Shown: positions 23,315-36,212, counted from the first letter of the stretch. The stretch is DNA of 64,000 nucleotides from Costus lasius (GCA_027563935.2 CM050446.2:126930499-126994498); one strand, 5' to 3'. The notes: generated from the letters alone by a model not told the origin. A program made the numbers and translations.

Positions 23315-26300
23315 TGTAAGAAAATTTTGAGATTCACAACTATAGGATATGTTATAATTTAATTTAAAACCAACTTTTTATTTTATTTTGCAGGACATAT
23401 TTGTAATTTTTAAAGACTTATGGGTTTATGTGCAAAATTCCTTTTTAAAACCTTTTTCCTTTCTTGCAGAGGATTTTCTTTTTTTTTTCCTTTCCTGTTT
23501 ATTCCTTTCCCCTTTCGTGAGCGGTAGCGACTGCGAGTCCTCATCCCTCTCCTTCAAATGAGTTTTTCTCTCTTCTCTTCTATTGATTGCTGAAATTGTT
23601 GGGAAAGTTTGATTGGTGGTGTCTCCACTTTGGATTTGCTTCAAGAGCTTGATCGGCGGCGTCTCCACCTTGGATTTTGCATCAAGAGGCGTACAACAAT
23701 AATTCCTGGATCTTCTTTTGCTTACGAATTTTGGAAATTAGGTAAATTCCTTTACGTAATCTCGGAACCGTGGCAAGGATTTCCTGTTCCTTTCTTCCGA
23801 TTTTGAAATGTTAGCGTTTTTGGGCTTCTTGGATGGAATTGTTATAATTAAATCTCGCTTTCTTTTGAAGATCCATTGTCACTATGCTCAATTCACTTAC
23901 AAGGGATGAACATTATTTCTTCAAAGATTTTCACAAAATTCTCATTAGATTCCTATTTTGTTTTGTAAAACTGAAATGTCTCTCCATATAATTCCCCTGT
24001 CATTAATAGCTTCCTAGTTTATTTTTAATGTACACTGCCTTGACCTTATTTTTTTTCTTTTCCTTTGCTAATTTGTATTGATCATATGTATATAAATCTT
24101 AGTTTTACTTGGTTGTCATTAATTTCTTTATGTTAGTATTTCTTATAACTTTCATGTTTTCTAGAAGATAGATGTGTTCTTTAGTTGGTCACCTGTAATA
24201 TCATATCCTCCGTGTTTCGTAAGTATTCTTTATAATTAATTACCAATTGTCTTCTTAAACAGCATATATACCTTCATTAATATATATATAAATACATTGT
24301 TTTGAGTTATTTTAATTATTTGAGCAGAAGGATTTTTGTTAATGATGAGTGTAAAGATTGTGGAAATTTTATATGCTTTTGCATTTATCAATATAGTAAT
24401 CGACTTGGATCCATAAGAGGTTCACTTAAATCATCATTTGCTTGCTGCTAATCTTTGATGAAATTTTACGTGGAACATTGGAAGTTTCTTGTAATGCTGA
24501 TTTGATTTATTTTGCCTAAGTGAATGTGTTGATTAGATTTTGGATCCAGATGTATTTTGTTAATTCATTCCAATTACAAATGTACCATTTTGGGTTAGAT
24601 CTTTTAATTAGGGTTTAGAAATTAAATAATTTCAGTTTAACTTTTAATAATGTGAAGTTCTTGATTGAGGATTTGATGTTGTTGACGTTGCCTTATTAGA
24701 TTTACTTCATGGAACTTGGATGATGTATAAACATTAGAGTTAAATTTATCTACTGTTTGGATTTCTGTTCTTGAATAGATCTAAATTTGGTGCCGTGGAA
24801 AATTGGTAGAGTATAATAAATTTTCAGATTGATAAATTTGTGCACTGAGTAGAAAACTTACCTGATAGCTTTTGACATTTTCTTTTTATAAAGTAAGTAT
24901 AGATGTTGAACACCAAAAGTAATTAGTTTAATCATTAAGATTTTATTATTTCATTTGGCTGCAAATTAATTCTGTTTGGATTTGATTCCCTTTATATTTT
25001 TGCATATGTGTATAATGAGTTAGAGTTATAGAGAAAGAATTTGGACTCATTTATCAATGATAAAGAATATCAAATACATGTTTATGTAACCAAATGGAAT
25101 TAGTGATTGGAAACAAACAAAATTGTTGTGATTAGAGCTGGGCAACAATTAATATACACATATAACTAAAGCATGTATAGAATGAATCTTGTGAAAGAAC
25201 ATTAAGATCTATGTTATTAAGGAATAATTGAATGCATGCATAACTTTGTCTTGGAAGAATTAATAAAGCAATTTTAATTATGTGCACACAGTAATCCTAT
25301 CTCTTTACATGATTAGAAAAAGAGGATAGCTATGATTTGATAAGTTAGAAAGTCAAGCTAAAGGCCAATGTTGGTAGGAACAAAAGGGAATTGGTCAATG
25401 AGATGTTTAAGATATTTGCATACTTTAGTGGACATGGATGAGAAATAATAAACTTCTATAAAATTTAAGGTAATATGGTAGTCAAGACTGGAAACTAAGG
25501 TGATTTAAAGGCTGCGAGTATTGGTAGACATTTGGCAAAAATCAACCATTGAGGTAGGAATCTATTTCTTCACCTTTCAATACAGCATTTTGAGTTTTAC
25601 TTAAAAGCTGTGTTATCTTATTGCTTTGTCCTATGATTATTGTTTTATTCCTATTGCATTTAACATTATTCATTTATTGATGCATTATGATGGATATGAT
25701 ATGACTTGATAATTACATTAGTTGCTTTGTTAAAACACTTGTGATGAAAAATTTTGTACATTTTGTGTATGCTTGATGTCGTGGCATTGACTGATCTTAT
25801 GCTGGGTTTTGTTATACCAGCTAGACCACTATGGACTTTATAGTGCCGAGTATGGATCGGCTATAGAGGTGCTAGCTAGAGGTCACTTGACGGGAAGTCA
25901 TTAGACTAACCGGGGTCCTGGATATTGGACGCAACATCCTCCGAGCTGTTTGAGGGTAGTTATTCCATCGGTTGAGCAACGATGGAAACACTCTAACAAA
26001 GAGTGTGGACTCGAGAGTGAGGTTATATATTGTAGTTATGCTCTTGATTTACATGACTGTATGAACATGATATTTACCTTGTAGATTAGTAAAATTGCTT
26101 CAATAATCTTTCCTTGTTGAATTCATTTTATGATTCATACTTAGCTTTTTTAGCTAACTCCCTTTGTTTTGCCTCTAGGTTTAGGTTTGGTCTAACCTCA
26201 AAATGAGTAGCTAGATAGAAGTTGCAGTCTTGGGGAAAATAAATGGCTAAGCATTGTTTTGTTGAGTTGTTACATTTGTAATTTTGGCATTGTTGCCAAA

Positions 26301-26931
26301 CTTTGATGTTTGTTGAAAGATATTGTAATATGCATACTTTGGGTTGTTTTTACATGGTTTGTAAGTTTTGAAAACTTGATTTAAACTTTTGAGAACAAAA
26401 ATTATATTGTGGTTTAGTGTGTAAATGGTAATTGTATTAGCTTGTATCTTTTAAACTCTTATGTCCTTGGTGAAGTCTTTTGCCGGGGTGTAACAGAATC
26501 TCTTGTATAGATTTAAAACAACATGATAAATAAAATATTTAACACATACCTGATTGTGTCATTAATCTTGTTGAGCTTTAATGTCCAACGTCGGGCTAGA
26601 AATCTTCCACTACTATCCTTCTTTAGACGGCTCTCAATGGGAAGAGGCAATTTAGTTCAGGATGCAAGTGAGGACCTAGCCCATATTTATAATAGTAAAA
26701 CCCTAAGCGCCCCCCATAAAAGAGTTTTGGGTTTCGGGTGCGAAATTTATAATCCAATAAAGATTTCTCTCAAACCCAGGGTGTAGAATCCAATATCCAA
26801 TAGTAATTCCTCTTAAAAACCCCCGGGCTACACAGGCCGTTTTTCATATTCATTAATGAGATGTTATGAGCCCACTAATTAATTAACAAATGCTTCCACA
26901 AATCAAATAATGTTAGACCAAAATTTCAACA
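23315..26931 (-). repeat. 3' LTR of the copia element, split by a nested solo LTR
   Basis: 23315-23349 plus 26496-26931 align with the right LTR through shared TGTAAGAAAATTTTGAG at the start, ATAAATAAAATATTTAACAC in the middle and the ...TTCAACA end. Confidence 0.88.
23350..26495. mobile_element. solo LTR, gypsy-like, nested in the copia 3' LTR
   Basis: Starts TGTTATAATTTAA and ends CCGGGGTGTAACA. Flanks are GGATA and GAATC, against GGATC in the uninterrupted copia LTR, so each duplication differs by one base. It shares structure with family 1 in inverted orientation (AGAGTGTTTCCATCGTTGCTC on - against AGAGTGTTTCCACTGTTGCTC in the 19.7 kb copy). No coding region. Confidence 0.75.
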
Positions 26932-26942
26932 TTCTCCCACTT
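26932..26942 (-). other. polypurine tract of the copia element
   Basis: On the minus strand AAGTGGGAGAA directly precedes TGTTGAAATTT, the start of the 3' LTR. This is the usual copia arrangement. Confidence 0.75.
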
Positions 26943-27719
26943 GGTCAACATTAATTGATTTATCATAAATTTTTTTTTATAAAAATAATAATCATTTGTA
27001 ATATATATATATATATATTAAAAAATAATTTTGAAAAAAATATGCATTTATTAATCCTGATAACACTTCATTCAATCTAGTCTAATGCAATTCCCAATAT
27101 TGAATCATGATGAAACATTGTAATTAATATGCAATACAAGTCCTTCATGGTCACAAATATTAGCAGATTACATCAACATGGATCGCAATGTGATTGTGTA
27201 GTAAAATGATATATACTCAATATTATTTTCTTATCGGTCCTCTTATGATTTCTCGAATCAAATGAGAAATCCACCTTATGATTTCTCTAAACTAAATGAG
27301 AAATCCATAAATTTTGTAGTAAGATATATTATATATCAAACAGCCATGCTTAAGGTTACATTATCCTTAAGACTTTGAAGTTATTTAACAAACCGCCATG
27401 CTTAAGGTTACAGTATCATTAAGACTTTAAACTTATTTAGCAAACCATCATGCTTAAGGTTACAGTATCCTTAAGACTTTGTCTTGTACAATTGCAAATG
27501 TTATGCACATAAAAAGTACAATATAAATAAAAAGATATCACTTGAACTCAACATCACATAACATGTATCAATTCAAAACAATATATGTGCACTCTAATTG
27601 ATACAAATAAGAGATGTGAATCAAATTATTGGGTTCAACATTATATTGCATAAAACTCCCACTAACCAAATACAATAAAAGATTCTACAATACCCATGTT
27701 TATAACATGGTTCTCAAAT

Positions 27720-28064
27720 AATAGATATTGTGCTCTTGATGAATAGATATGCAACGAAAATATTAAAATTAATATATTCAATCACTATGTCTCCTTTCTT
27801 AATTAGATCCATGATTGTATGACACTAAACCTCATGATGTTTATTGCACTTGGCCTTTAATGAACTAGGTCAAAACATTGCAAAGCAATTGTCACATAAA
27901 ACTTTATAAGACTTAGAATTGGAATCAACTATCAACAAATCTTGTGATAAAATCCTTAAGCCATAAAGCTTGAAATAATTGCTTATCTTGCATCTTTTAA
28001 GACCAAAAGGTATACAACTAATTTGAAGATTATAAGAGACATAAATTGAAATCCTATTTACCAT
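27720..28064 (-). pseudogene. copia pol 3' end (RNase H C-terminal part), decayed
   Basis: Minus-strand frames give YKVLCDNCFAMF, then after a stop CNKHHEV, a second stop, and IMDLIKKGDIVIEYINFN. This matches the conserved end of copia RNase H (LYCDN...; K-H-I-D...R..V..G.I.I.YI). Only ~240 bp separate it from gag, so the rest of pol has been deleted. Confidence 0.65.
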
Positions 28065-28304
28065 GATTCAAACACAAACTTTATAGATTATTAACGAGTA
28101 TGCAATCATCAACAATCTTGAGAAATAAGAATTAACTCTGCTATATAATCAAAAATATCTATTATAGATATTAAAATCAAGTTTCTCAAGCAAGAAAAAA
28201 AAATATAAACTATCTATTCGAAAACAAGATATGAGATTACACTAATAGACCCAATAAATAAGACTACTACAATCCATATCATTTCTCACTTTATGCTTTG
28301 TCAT

Positions 28305-29199
28305 CTATTTGCTTAGTATCCATTTGTCCATGAGCTTCTTGATCTTTCTTTTTTTTTCTAACCATATCTTAAATTTCAGTAAATTTTGTTTCACATGACC
28401 TTTGTTTCTACAAAAGAAATATTTCAATCCTCTTTTCATGGTTGAATAAGAACCTCCAATATTCTCAGCTTGTTGTTGATAAGGTTTGACTCTTGGAGTA
28501 TATTTATGTCCACTATGCACCTTTTTCTTGCCATCAAAATTTCCTTCTAATTGAGAAGACTGAGAGTGAGAAATACGTAGAGCGGTTTTATGAAGTTTCC
28601 TTTGCAACTTATCTTCTTCATTTACACATTTAGATATCAAATCATTGATAGATCATGACCCATCCAGTGCATTGTAAGTGGTCTTAATTTGGCTAAACTG
28701 AGAAGGTAGAGAATTTAAGGCGCGATGCACAATAAATTTGTCAGCTATCTCAATATTATGAGCCTTTAATTTATCTTGAATATTCACCATCCTCATGATA
28801 AAATCTCTGACACCTCCCTCATTATTATATTTCATGCTAGACAAGAGGTTCATGAGATTTCCTGCCTGAGATTTGTCAGATGTCAGGAATCTCTCCCCTA
28901 AGCTTCTTACCACTTTGAACTTCTGGTAAACCATTTAACAAATGCTCTAAAATTGATCTCTTTATTGCATGTAAACTTAATCTGTTAGATCTCACCCACT
29001 TTGCAAATAGTTCCTTTGCTTCTGATGAACTATCAATAGAAGGATTTAGTGGTTCACTTTCTCTAAGAGCAAAGTCAATGTCACCCATGGCAAGTGCAAA
29101 TAAAATATCTTCTTTCCATTTTTTAAAGTTTGTGCCAGTCAGGATCTCTGTAGTAGCTTGATTGCTATTAACAGAGAAGGAAACTGATAGAAATAACAA
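28305..29199 (-). pseudogene. copia gag (UBN2-type), decayed
   Basis: Three overlapping minus frames read LTGTNFKKWKEDILFALAMG, SSMKYNNEGGVRDFIMRMVN and LNSLPSQFSQIKTTYNAL, typical of the copia gag UBN2 domain. A zinc-knuckle remnant follows (FFCRNKGHVKQNLLKF) with first and last Cys lost. It is broken by a frameshift near 28900 and a stop near 28650. Confidence 0.8.
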
Positions 29200-29334
29200 A
29201 AAAATATGAGTTAATACATTTTACAACAAAAGTGTAAACATATAACTCAAAGTTGATGAAACATGATCAAATATCACATTTTCTCCTTTGGAGATGAACA
29301 TAATATGAAATTTTATCTAAATAAAGAAAAAAAC

Positions 29335-31645
29335 TATCACGCCCCAGCGGAAAGCCAGCTATCCCTAGCTGAGGGTTCCCCAGGGAGATGACAATATTGA
29401 TAGGAACCAAAAAACTACAATAATCCAATATCATTTATTAAATAAATAATTCAAATTTAACATCAACAGTTTTATATCAAAATCTTTAACAATATACTAT
29501 CTAGTTTGTAAACAAATCAACTAAAATAAGACCTAAAAGACTATCTGAACTCAAGTTGGTGTTTGCTATCTACTCTAGCCCTCCCAGAAGCTAACTCTCT
29601 ACCTGGAAGAGAAACAAAGGAAGTTAGCAAAACGCTAAGTAGGAATCAACAAAGTGGTGAGGGAGTCAAATAACATGATATCCAATGACAGAAACAACGA
29701 TATACAAATAATATACAGAATGTCATATAAATCATCAAGCTTGGCCAACAGATCTTAATCAAGAGCCGCACTCATTTTTAGAGTGTTTTCACTATTGCTC
29801 ACGTAGTGGAATGACTGTTCTAAACAACCTGGAGTGTTGTGTCCAGCACCTAACATCCGTAGTATTGTCCTAAGGACAACTGGCGGTACCTTGACCGGCA
29901 ACCATAGCCCGATACGCGTCGGAACTATATCATACACAAACAGGCCACTGGCGAATCAATCATCCAGTCCAGAGGTCAATATATCACGACTTAATATTTC
30001 AGATATACAATTGTTTCAACATACTCATATATCAATATCACAGATACATAATTGTTTGACCATGCTCATAAGCCAATATATCCGATATCTCAATACAACG
30101 TTATTAACCATTCATACAGAAACAAAATATGATCAAATGAATAAGATAATTGAGGTCAACAGAATTTCAGAAACAAAATAAGCAGATGAATCAAATAGAT
30201 ATCAGTGTCAATTAATTCTAATATATGCATCATATATCAAATCAAAGGAATAAGCAGCAAATTTTATAAGTTCTTGACACCATAACAAAGGAATAGGGTA
30301 AGATTCCTACCTCAAGCGCTGTTATCTTGAATCCCAACAAATTGTTTATCAAATGATGCAAGCCGACTAGTGGATCAATCACTCTGTAACATGAATTTGT
30401 ACATAAACTCTATCAATAAATATTCTAACTTGAAAACCAAGACTACCAACATGTAGAACACATCCCTAAACCTAGAGAACCAGTCTTAGATCCAGTGAAC
30501 CGGACCTAAAACTCACTGAACTAGATAGAATTGCAGTGAACCGGTCAGATTCACCCTGAACCAACTCAGACTGACACTTAGAACTTAAATTACACAAAAT
30601 ATACAAGTCATCTAAAGCAACACAGAGTACCATTGGATAGGAAATTTCATAAGCTTTCCAACAGCTACCTGAATCGGCCCAGATTTGACAAAATTAGGGT
30701 CGAACCGGTCAACATTCAAGTACTGGTCCGAAATTGAAATTGAACTGCTCAATCGGTTCAAATCAATTTCACTCAACTGGGTCGGGTTTATTTCCAAATA
30801 AACCGCCCGAACCCTAAAATTGGATTGGACAAAACTCTTGTATGCGCCGCCCGATCGCCGCTGTGCAAGGCCGTTGCTTGCGCCGGCGAGCTCCCGAGAG
30901 CGCTCCGTGTGTCCATTCGCCGCCAAACTTCGCCGGCCTGTTCCTGACGATGAAGAGAGGCTCCACGACTGGCTGCGGAGAGCTTTCGATGCACAGTCGA
31001 AGCACCCGAAGGAGCCGACAATATCGACGGTGGCGTCGCCACCGTCGATACATCAAACAACTCAGAAACTCCATAGAACTTCACCAAAACAATAGGAAAG
31101 CACGCATACCTTGCTGCGAAGCTATATTGTAGCCCAGAACAAAGAAATCGTTGTCGCTAGTTGCACAGAAGGTGAAAACGATGCCAACTCCGGCAAACTC
31201 CTTCCTGCTCCGATTTCTTCCTTCTAGCAGCGCTGCGCGTCTCGAAGATGGTCTAGGGTTCGTGTCTCACCAACGAGAGTAGAACCCCTCTAATATAGAC
31301 ACGAGACGTGCCCTAGAATAGCAAGACACCACCGAAGACTTGGGCGCCGGAAAAATCGGGGAAGACGACGATTCAACACATCGTCCGAAATAAACTCAAA
31401 GTTGAAATATTAAAAACAAGCACAGTTTTAATAACAAATCACAACTTAGCCCAGCGGTTCGGCTGAACCAAAACTCTAATCGCATCATGGGTTTGAGCCC
31501 ACGTGAATTAAATTTTTAATATAAAACTTATTTATTTTCTCTTTTAAAAATTCTGAAAAAATTCCTAAAAATAATAAAAATTCTAAAATATAAATTCTGA
31601 ATTTTCTAAAATTTAAAATTAAAAAAGTATTCTTAGGTTATAACA
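29335..31645. mobile_element. solo LTR, gypsy-like family 1, copy 2, nested in the copia internal region
   Basis: Starts TATCACGCCCC (first G mutated) and ends GGTTATAACA. Flanked by perfect AAAAC duplications (29330-29334 and 31646-31650). Same family and orientation as 19741-22220. Confidence 0.88.
31443..31510 (+). other. tRNA-like A/B-box cassette in solo LTR copy 2
   Basis: AACTTAGCCCAGCGGTTCGG ... ATGGGTTTGAGCCCACGTG sits at the same place as the cassettes near 21.9-22.1 kb. The B box is changed to GGTTTGAGCC. Confidence 0.45.
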
Positions 31646-31679
31646 AAAACAATCATTATGAATATTATCTCATATTATA

Positions 31680-32265
31680 TCAACTAATTACTCTTTTTGA
31701 GCTATTAAATTAATTAATATAATTGAGATAAAAATTATTATTATTATAAATGCTGAAATATATTATAATTAATTATAAATGAGCCACTTTGGCGGCTAAA
31801 CATTTATAGTAATTATAATTTTAATGTATTATATAATGAGGTTAACATGTCTGTACAAAAATTATCCTATATGTACTAATTAATTATCCCATTTGAGTAG
31901 GTAAATTAATTAATATAACAAAAATAAAATGTAACCATATCATAAATATTGAGCATATTATAATTAATCATAAATGAGTTACTTTGGTAGCCAAATATTT
32001 ATAATAATTATAATACAATATATTTATGTAATAACAATGACATGAATATATATTGGATTTAAACCAATGTTTATAATATTCTCTCTTATGAAATATCTAT
32101 ATAAAAAATTATCCTATATATATTAATTAATTATCCCCTTTGGGCAAGTAAATTAATTAATATAATTGGGATAAAAAAATTTCTTTTATAAACATTAGAA
32201 AATATGAAATTATGCTACGAAGGAACTACTTTAGTAGCAAAATTTTATAATATAGCATGTCAACA
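31680..32265. repeat. degenerate ~200-250 bp repeats with palindromic cores
   Basis: Three degenerate copies carry GAGCCACTTTGGCGGCTAAA (31781), GAGTTACTTTGGTAGCCAAA (31975) and GAACTACTTTAGTAGCAAAA (32222). Each is preceded by TTAATTAATTATCCC(A/C)TTTG-type sequence. They lie in the copia internal region and are not coding. Confidence 0.6.
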
Positions 32266-32778
32266 ATGTCAGGAGTAGAAAACAATTCATTAACATTGTC
32301 ATAAATTAACAAATTATGAAATATGGCTAAAAAATGTATTACCATAAATTTACATATCAACTTAAATTTCAATAATTATGGTAAGACATACATTTATGAC
32401 ATACAAATAATTCAAAATTAATCTATATTATTGCAAAATATTTTTCAAGAATTATGGATCAAGTTTCTTTTTCAATAGCAATACCAATACAATTAACAAT
32501 GCATAAAAGGTTCCTCAATTCTAAAGGCATTTATGTACAATTATAGCGATGTTTAACATAATACAAAATAAGTAACTTACGCCGAACACCTTACATTAGT
32601 ATTGCTTCCAAGAAATATTATGAACAATTTTGTAAGCTTCAAAAATTTTATCAAATATTGGTGATAATAAATCAAACACTAGAACAACATAATGGAATTA
32701 AAAACTGATTTTTTTAAAAAATAGAAGGCAATCACTGCACAGCATAGTAGGCTAAACAGCACTCTGCTTCCTCTACAC

Positions 32779-33241
32779 TAGGGGGTGAGCATTCGGTAAA
32801 AATCGAAAAACCGAAAACCAATTTATCGAAAACCGATTTACCGAAACCGATACCGAACTTGGTATTTACCGATCGGTAAATTACCGAATTACCGATCGGT
32901 AAATCGATAATTTACCGATTTACCGATTAAAAAATATTAAAATATTATATAATTAATCTATTAAAAAAATTATTAAAATATAAATATTACCTGGTAAAAA
33001 TCGATCGGTAAATCGGTAAATTACCGATAAGAAATTAAAGATTAATAAATAAAAATTTATTTTTTATATATTAATATATATATCGGTAAATCGGTAAATT
33101 ACCGAACCGAAAACCGAAAACCGAATTACCTAAAAATAAATACCGAACTGAAAACCGAAACCGAATTTACCGAACCGATTTACCGATTTACCGATCGGTA
33201 AATCGGTAAAGTCTATTTTTACCGAATTATGCTCACTCCTA
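32779..33241. mobile_element. hAT-type MITE built of ACCGATCGGTAAAT repeats
   Basis: Perfect 8-bp duplications CTCTACAC at 32771-32778 and 33242-33249. Terminal inverted repeats are TAGGGGGTGAGCATTCGGTA and, reverse complemented from the right, TAGGAGTGAGCATAATTCGG. The interior is packed with ACCGA/TCGGT motifs in both orientations. The 8-bp duplication and the (C/T)AGGG(G)TGAGC ends fit the hAT superfamily. Confidence 0.85.
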
Positions 33242-34299
33242 CTCTACACGCAGCAGAAAAAAATAGCCCAAATAACTAGGCCCAGACAGCAAAAATAGCA
33301 GTTAAGACTTAAGATATAACTAGCAGTGGCCCAGGCCCAGTAAGCCAGGCCACGCGCTAGACCCCGATTGCATTTTGGTCCAGATCCAGCCCAAAGGCCA
33401 GACCTAAAATCCGAATATATTAAATTCACATCTGCTAAAGAAAATGGATCCGAATCTGATCATAATAGATCCAAATCAGATCTGCCCAAATGCGTGCCCG
33501 ACCCGCTTGCCTTCACCTGCAAGCGTACTCGAGTTGCCCGCGTTGACGCTTGCCCTAAATGCCACATGCTAGCAGCGTTGATGCCGCAGCAAGCCATTCG
33601 GACGCGAAGATCGCGTCCAGCCACCGGCATCTCTGGCGCTCACACATAGGAGCGAACCCACGTTCGCTCGCGATGCTCGCGTAGAGCTGCAGGTCGCCGC
33701 CGCACACACGCCGAATGATCCAACATCGCTGGCAGCGTGCCCTCGTCGCACGTTGCTTGCCTCTCGTAGCAACATGTCGCCGTCGCCTTCGCCTTCGCCG
33801 ATTCATCTGACCGCAGCAATCGCCTGCTGATGCTGCTTCATGAACGGCAACAGACGCACGCCGATAACCAGAAGCATGTTGCCGACTCAGCTAGGCCACG
33901 CCAACACCAAACGGCAATAGCTCGCGGACGACTGTGACACAGGATCTCCGCTGAGCGACCTGCCTGAGTCGCTGAATCAACGACAAGCGCCAATTAAAAT
34001 CCAGCGCCGAGAGGGAAGAGATGGAGACGGACGAACGCCCTAGGGCATAAGCCCATACGGCACCGACGAAGCAGCATGCATCGACATCTCCTCAGCTGGC
34101 AACGGGCACAGGACTGAAGCCCTAATCAGCGCACAATCCGAATTTCGAATCAATTCCATACATGACGTCAGTGACGACGTCGATAAGAACGCAGCATAAT
34201 TCATAACAAAAATAAAAAAACAAAGATTGGATTTTGTTTTTACCGTATAAAACATTTTAACAAATAAAATGGTCATACATTCTAATCCATACAAACCTT
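33242..34299. other. copia 5' leader region, no recognised gene
   Basis: 33.36-34.2 kb is GC-richer than its surroundings and gives short Arg-rich or low-complexity ORFs on both strands. None looks like gag or a host protein. On - it lies between the primer-binding site and gag. Confidence 0.5.
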
Positions 34300-34311
34300 C
34301 CTCTGATACCA
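34300..34311 (-). other. primer-binding site of the copia element (initiator tRNA-Met)
   Basis: Minus strand TGGTATCAGAGG, 11 of 12 bases of the usual initiator-Met primer-binding site (TGGTATCAGAGC), seven bases inside the LTR. Confidence 0.85.
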
Positions 34312-34318
34312 AATCAAA

Positions 34319-34762
34319 TGTAAGAAAATTTTGAGATTCACAATTTTAGGATCTCTTCTATAGATTTAGAACATGATAAATAAAATATTTAACACATACC
34401 TGATTGCGTCATTAATCCTATTGTGCAGGCTAGAAATCTTCAACTGCAATCCTTCTTTAGATTGCTCTCAATGGGAAGAGACAACTTAGTTTAGGATGCA
34501 AGTGAGGACCTAGCCCATATTTATAATGGTAAAATCCTAAGCTCCCCCATAAAGGAGTTTTGGGTTTCGGGTGCGAAATCCATAATCCAATATGGATTTC
34601 TCTCAACCCAGGGTTCGAATCCAATATCAAATAGTGATTCATTTTAAAAACCCATGGGCTACACAGGCCGTCTTTCACATTCAATAATGAGATGTTATGG
34701 GCCTATTAATTAATTAACAAATTCTCCCACAAATCAAATAAAGTTAGATTAAAATTCCAACA
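34319..34762 (-). repeat. 5' LTR of the copia element (intact, 444 bp)
   Basis: TGTAAGAAAATTTTGAG ... AAAATTCCAACA, followed by the right CATCC duplication. Matches the split left LTR. Confidence 0.9.
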
Positions 34763-34940
34763 CATCCTCATTCGCCTTCTCTATCGGCGACCTTGCTATT
34801 CCTGATTGCAACTCCTTTTGCCAAAACATCATCATCGAGGAGGACCTCTGTCGCATCCCCGCATTTGAGTGCCCCTCCTTCAGATCCAAGTACCTGTCCT
34901 CCCTCGCCACCCGATTCTCATATATTGCAAGAACCATGCG
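34763..34940 (+). pseudogene. unit A MAKR-like fragment, right part
   Basis: Continues the 23048 fragment after the copia insertion (CTCATTCGCCTTCTCTATCG; ATCATCATCGAGGAGGACCT). Homology to a MAKR protein is no longer clear here. Confidence 0.45.
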
Positions 34941-34942
34941 AA

Positions 34943-35200
34943 CTCCTGGAGATCGATGAACCAATCATCTTCAATAACAATCTCGACAATCATGTCACAG
35001 ATCTCGTCGGGAGAAGGATATGAATCGAGGTTGCTAAGGATAGCACCAATTTCAGAGGTGGAGATCCTGCCATTGTCGTCAATGTAGAGCTAGTAAAGAC
35101 CTTCTCGGGCTCATCCATTAGGCGCAAGTTGAGGGAGGTTAAGCGCGAGGGTGACGAGGACAATGACTTGGATTCGACATTGAGGGTACATAGATTGTGA
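34943..35200 (-). pseudogene. unit A antisense calmodulin-like (CML) fragment
   Basis: Minus-strand EF-hand remnant, MDEPEKVF then a frameshift. Direction is opposite to the MAKR fragment. See the unit F copy (52365) for the clearest reading. Confidence 0.45.
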
Positions 35201-35449
35201 GAGGTGGAGTGGGAGTGGGTGAGGCCTTTGGATTTTTTTTTTGGGTTTTTTAGGGGCACTCAGATTAGTGAAATAGATCATATGGGCCCCTGCTGAAATC
35301 ATTTAAGCGGCATCCCCGCTTAAAAGAATGCACCCACCCACCGATAATGGATCTTTACTTTGTCATGTCTTAAATTATTTTTAACAAAAAAACTTATTTA
35401 ACTAAAACGAGTTAGCCACCCATCCATAGCTACCTTATTTTTCAATTAA

Positions 35450-35522
35450 GCCTATCTAGCTCAGTTGGTAGAGTGCAAGACTTTTAATCTCGTGGTCGTT
35501 CATTCAAGCCTCAAGTTGGTGT
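35450..35522 (+). pseudogene. tRNA-Lys(UUU) pseudogene, unit A
   Basis: 73 nt. The anticodon loop CTTTTAA is intact, but the T-arm is ruined (GTTCATTCAAGCCTCAA) and the anticodon stem has a mismatch. Confidence 0.75.
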
Positions 35523-35600
35523 TAAAAATTCATAAAATGAGTTAACTATCCATTAATCTAGAGAAATTAGCCTCCTTATTAGGGAATTTAATTAAATTAA

Positions 35601-35660
35601 GTCTGTCAAGCTCAGTTGGTAGAGCACAAGGCTTAACCTTGTTGTTGTCAATTTCTCCAG
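35601..35660 (+). pseudogene. truncated tRNA-Lys fragment, unit A
   Basis: The 5' part GTCTGTCAAGCTCAGTTGGT is clear. The anticodon loop lacks bases (GGCTTAACCTT) and the T-arm is gone. It looks like a rearranged extra copy between the two normal slots. Confidence 0.7.
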
Positions 35661-35791
35661 TTATCTTATTAGAGAATTTGATTCATATTTCACTTTATTC
35701 AATATTATTTTCAATAAAAATATCTATTCAACTTAAATGAGGTAGCCACCCATCCATCATGGAGAAATAAGCCACCTTGTTTTTTACTCAA

Positions 35792-35864
35792 GCCTTTCTA
35801 ACTCATTTGGAAGAGCACAAGGCATGTAACTTTGTGCTCATTGGTTCAAACCCCATGGTGGGCA
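35792..35864 (+). pseudogene. tRNA-Lys-derived pseudogene in the CUU slot, anticodon now UGU
   Basis: 73 nt. The loop CATGTAA gives anticodon UGU (Thr) in a tRNA-Lys body. The D arm is changed (CTCATTTGGAAGAG) and so is the variable/T region. Confidence 0.7.
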
Positions 35865-36212
35865 TTGAAATTTAATAAAAATGAAATTTTTGATAATTAA
35901 TTTTCTTATATATAAGAGTAAATTTGGTAAAGTTTTACTTCAGGTTTGGTTTGTGTTCAAGGTGGATTCTACAATACCCACACCCACCGACCTTTCCGCT
36001 CATAATGAAGACTTAGGTCAGGTCGAGGCGGTTAAGGTTTTCTTGCTAACCCTAATGTGTGTTAAAATTTGATAAAAAAATGTTAGCCACCCACAAGGAA
36101 AAAATTTGTAAGTAGGGGACCCATATCTCAAAGCATGAAAAACCCATATCTCGCTCCTTTTTGCACTCCCTACCATCGCTCTCGCATGATCAAAACCCAC
36201 CCGCACCAGCCG

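Larger units (their letters stand above)
23315..34762 (-). mobile_element. copia-type LTR retrotransposon (decayed, minus strand) with nested insertions
   Basis: Flanked by perfect 5-bp duplications CATCC (23310-23314 and 34763-34767) in the unit A MAKR fragment; uninterrupted units read straight through this point. Both LTRs start TGTAAG and end ...CAACA on +. Orientation is minus: the primer-binding site lies next to the right LTR, a purine tract next to the left LTR, and gag and the end of pol read on -. Most of pol is missing. Nested inside are a solo LTR in the left LTR (23350-26495), a solo LTR (29335-31645) and a hAT MITE (32779-33241). Confidence 0.9.

Noticed and set aside
33555..33806. 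Arg-rich minus-strand ORF in the copia leader
   Set aside because: Low-complexity reading of GC-rich sequence; nothing gag-like or host-like.
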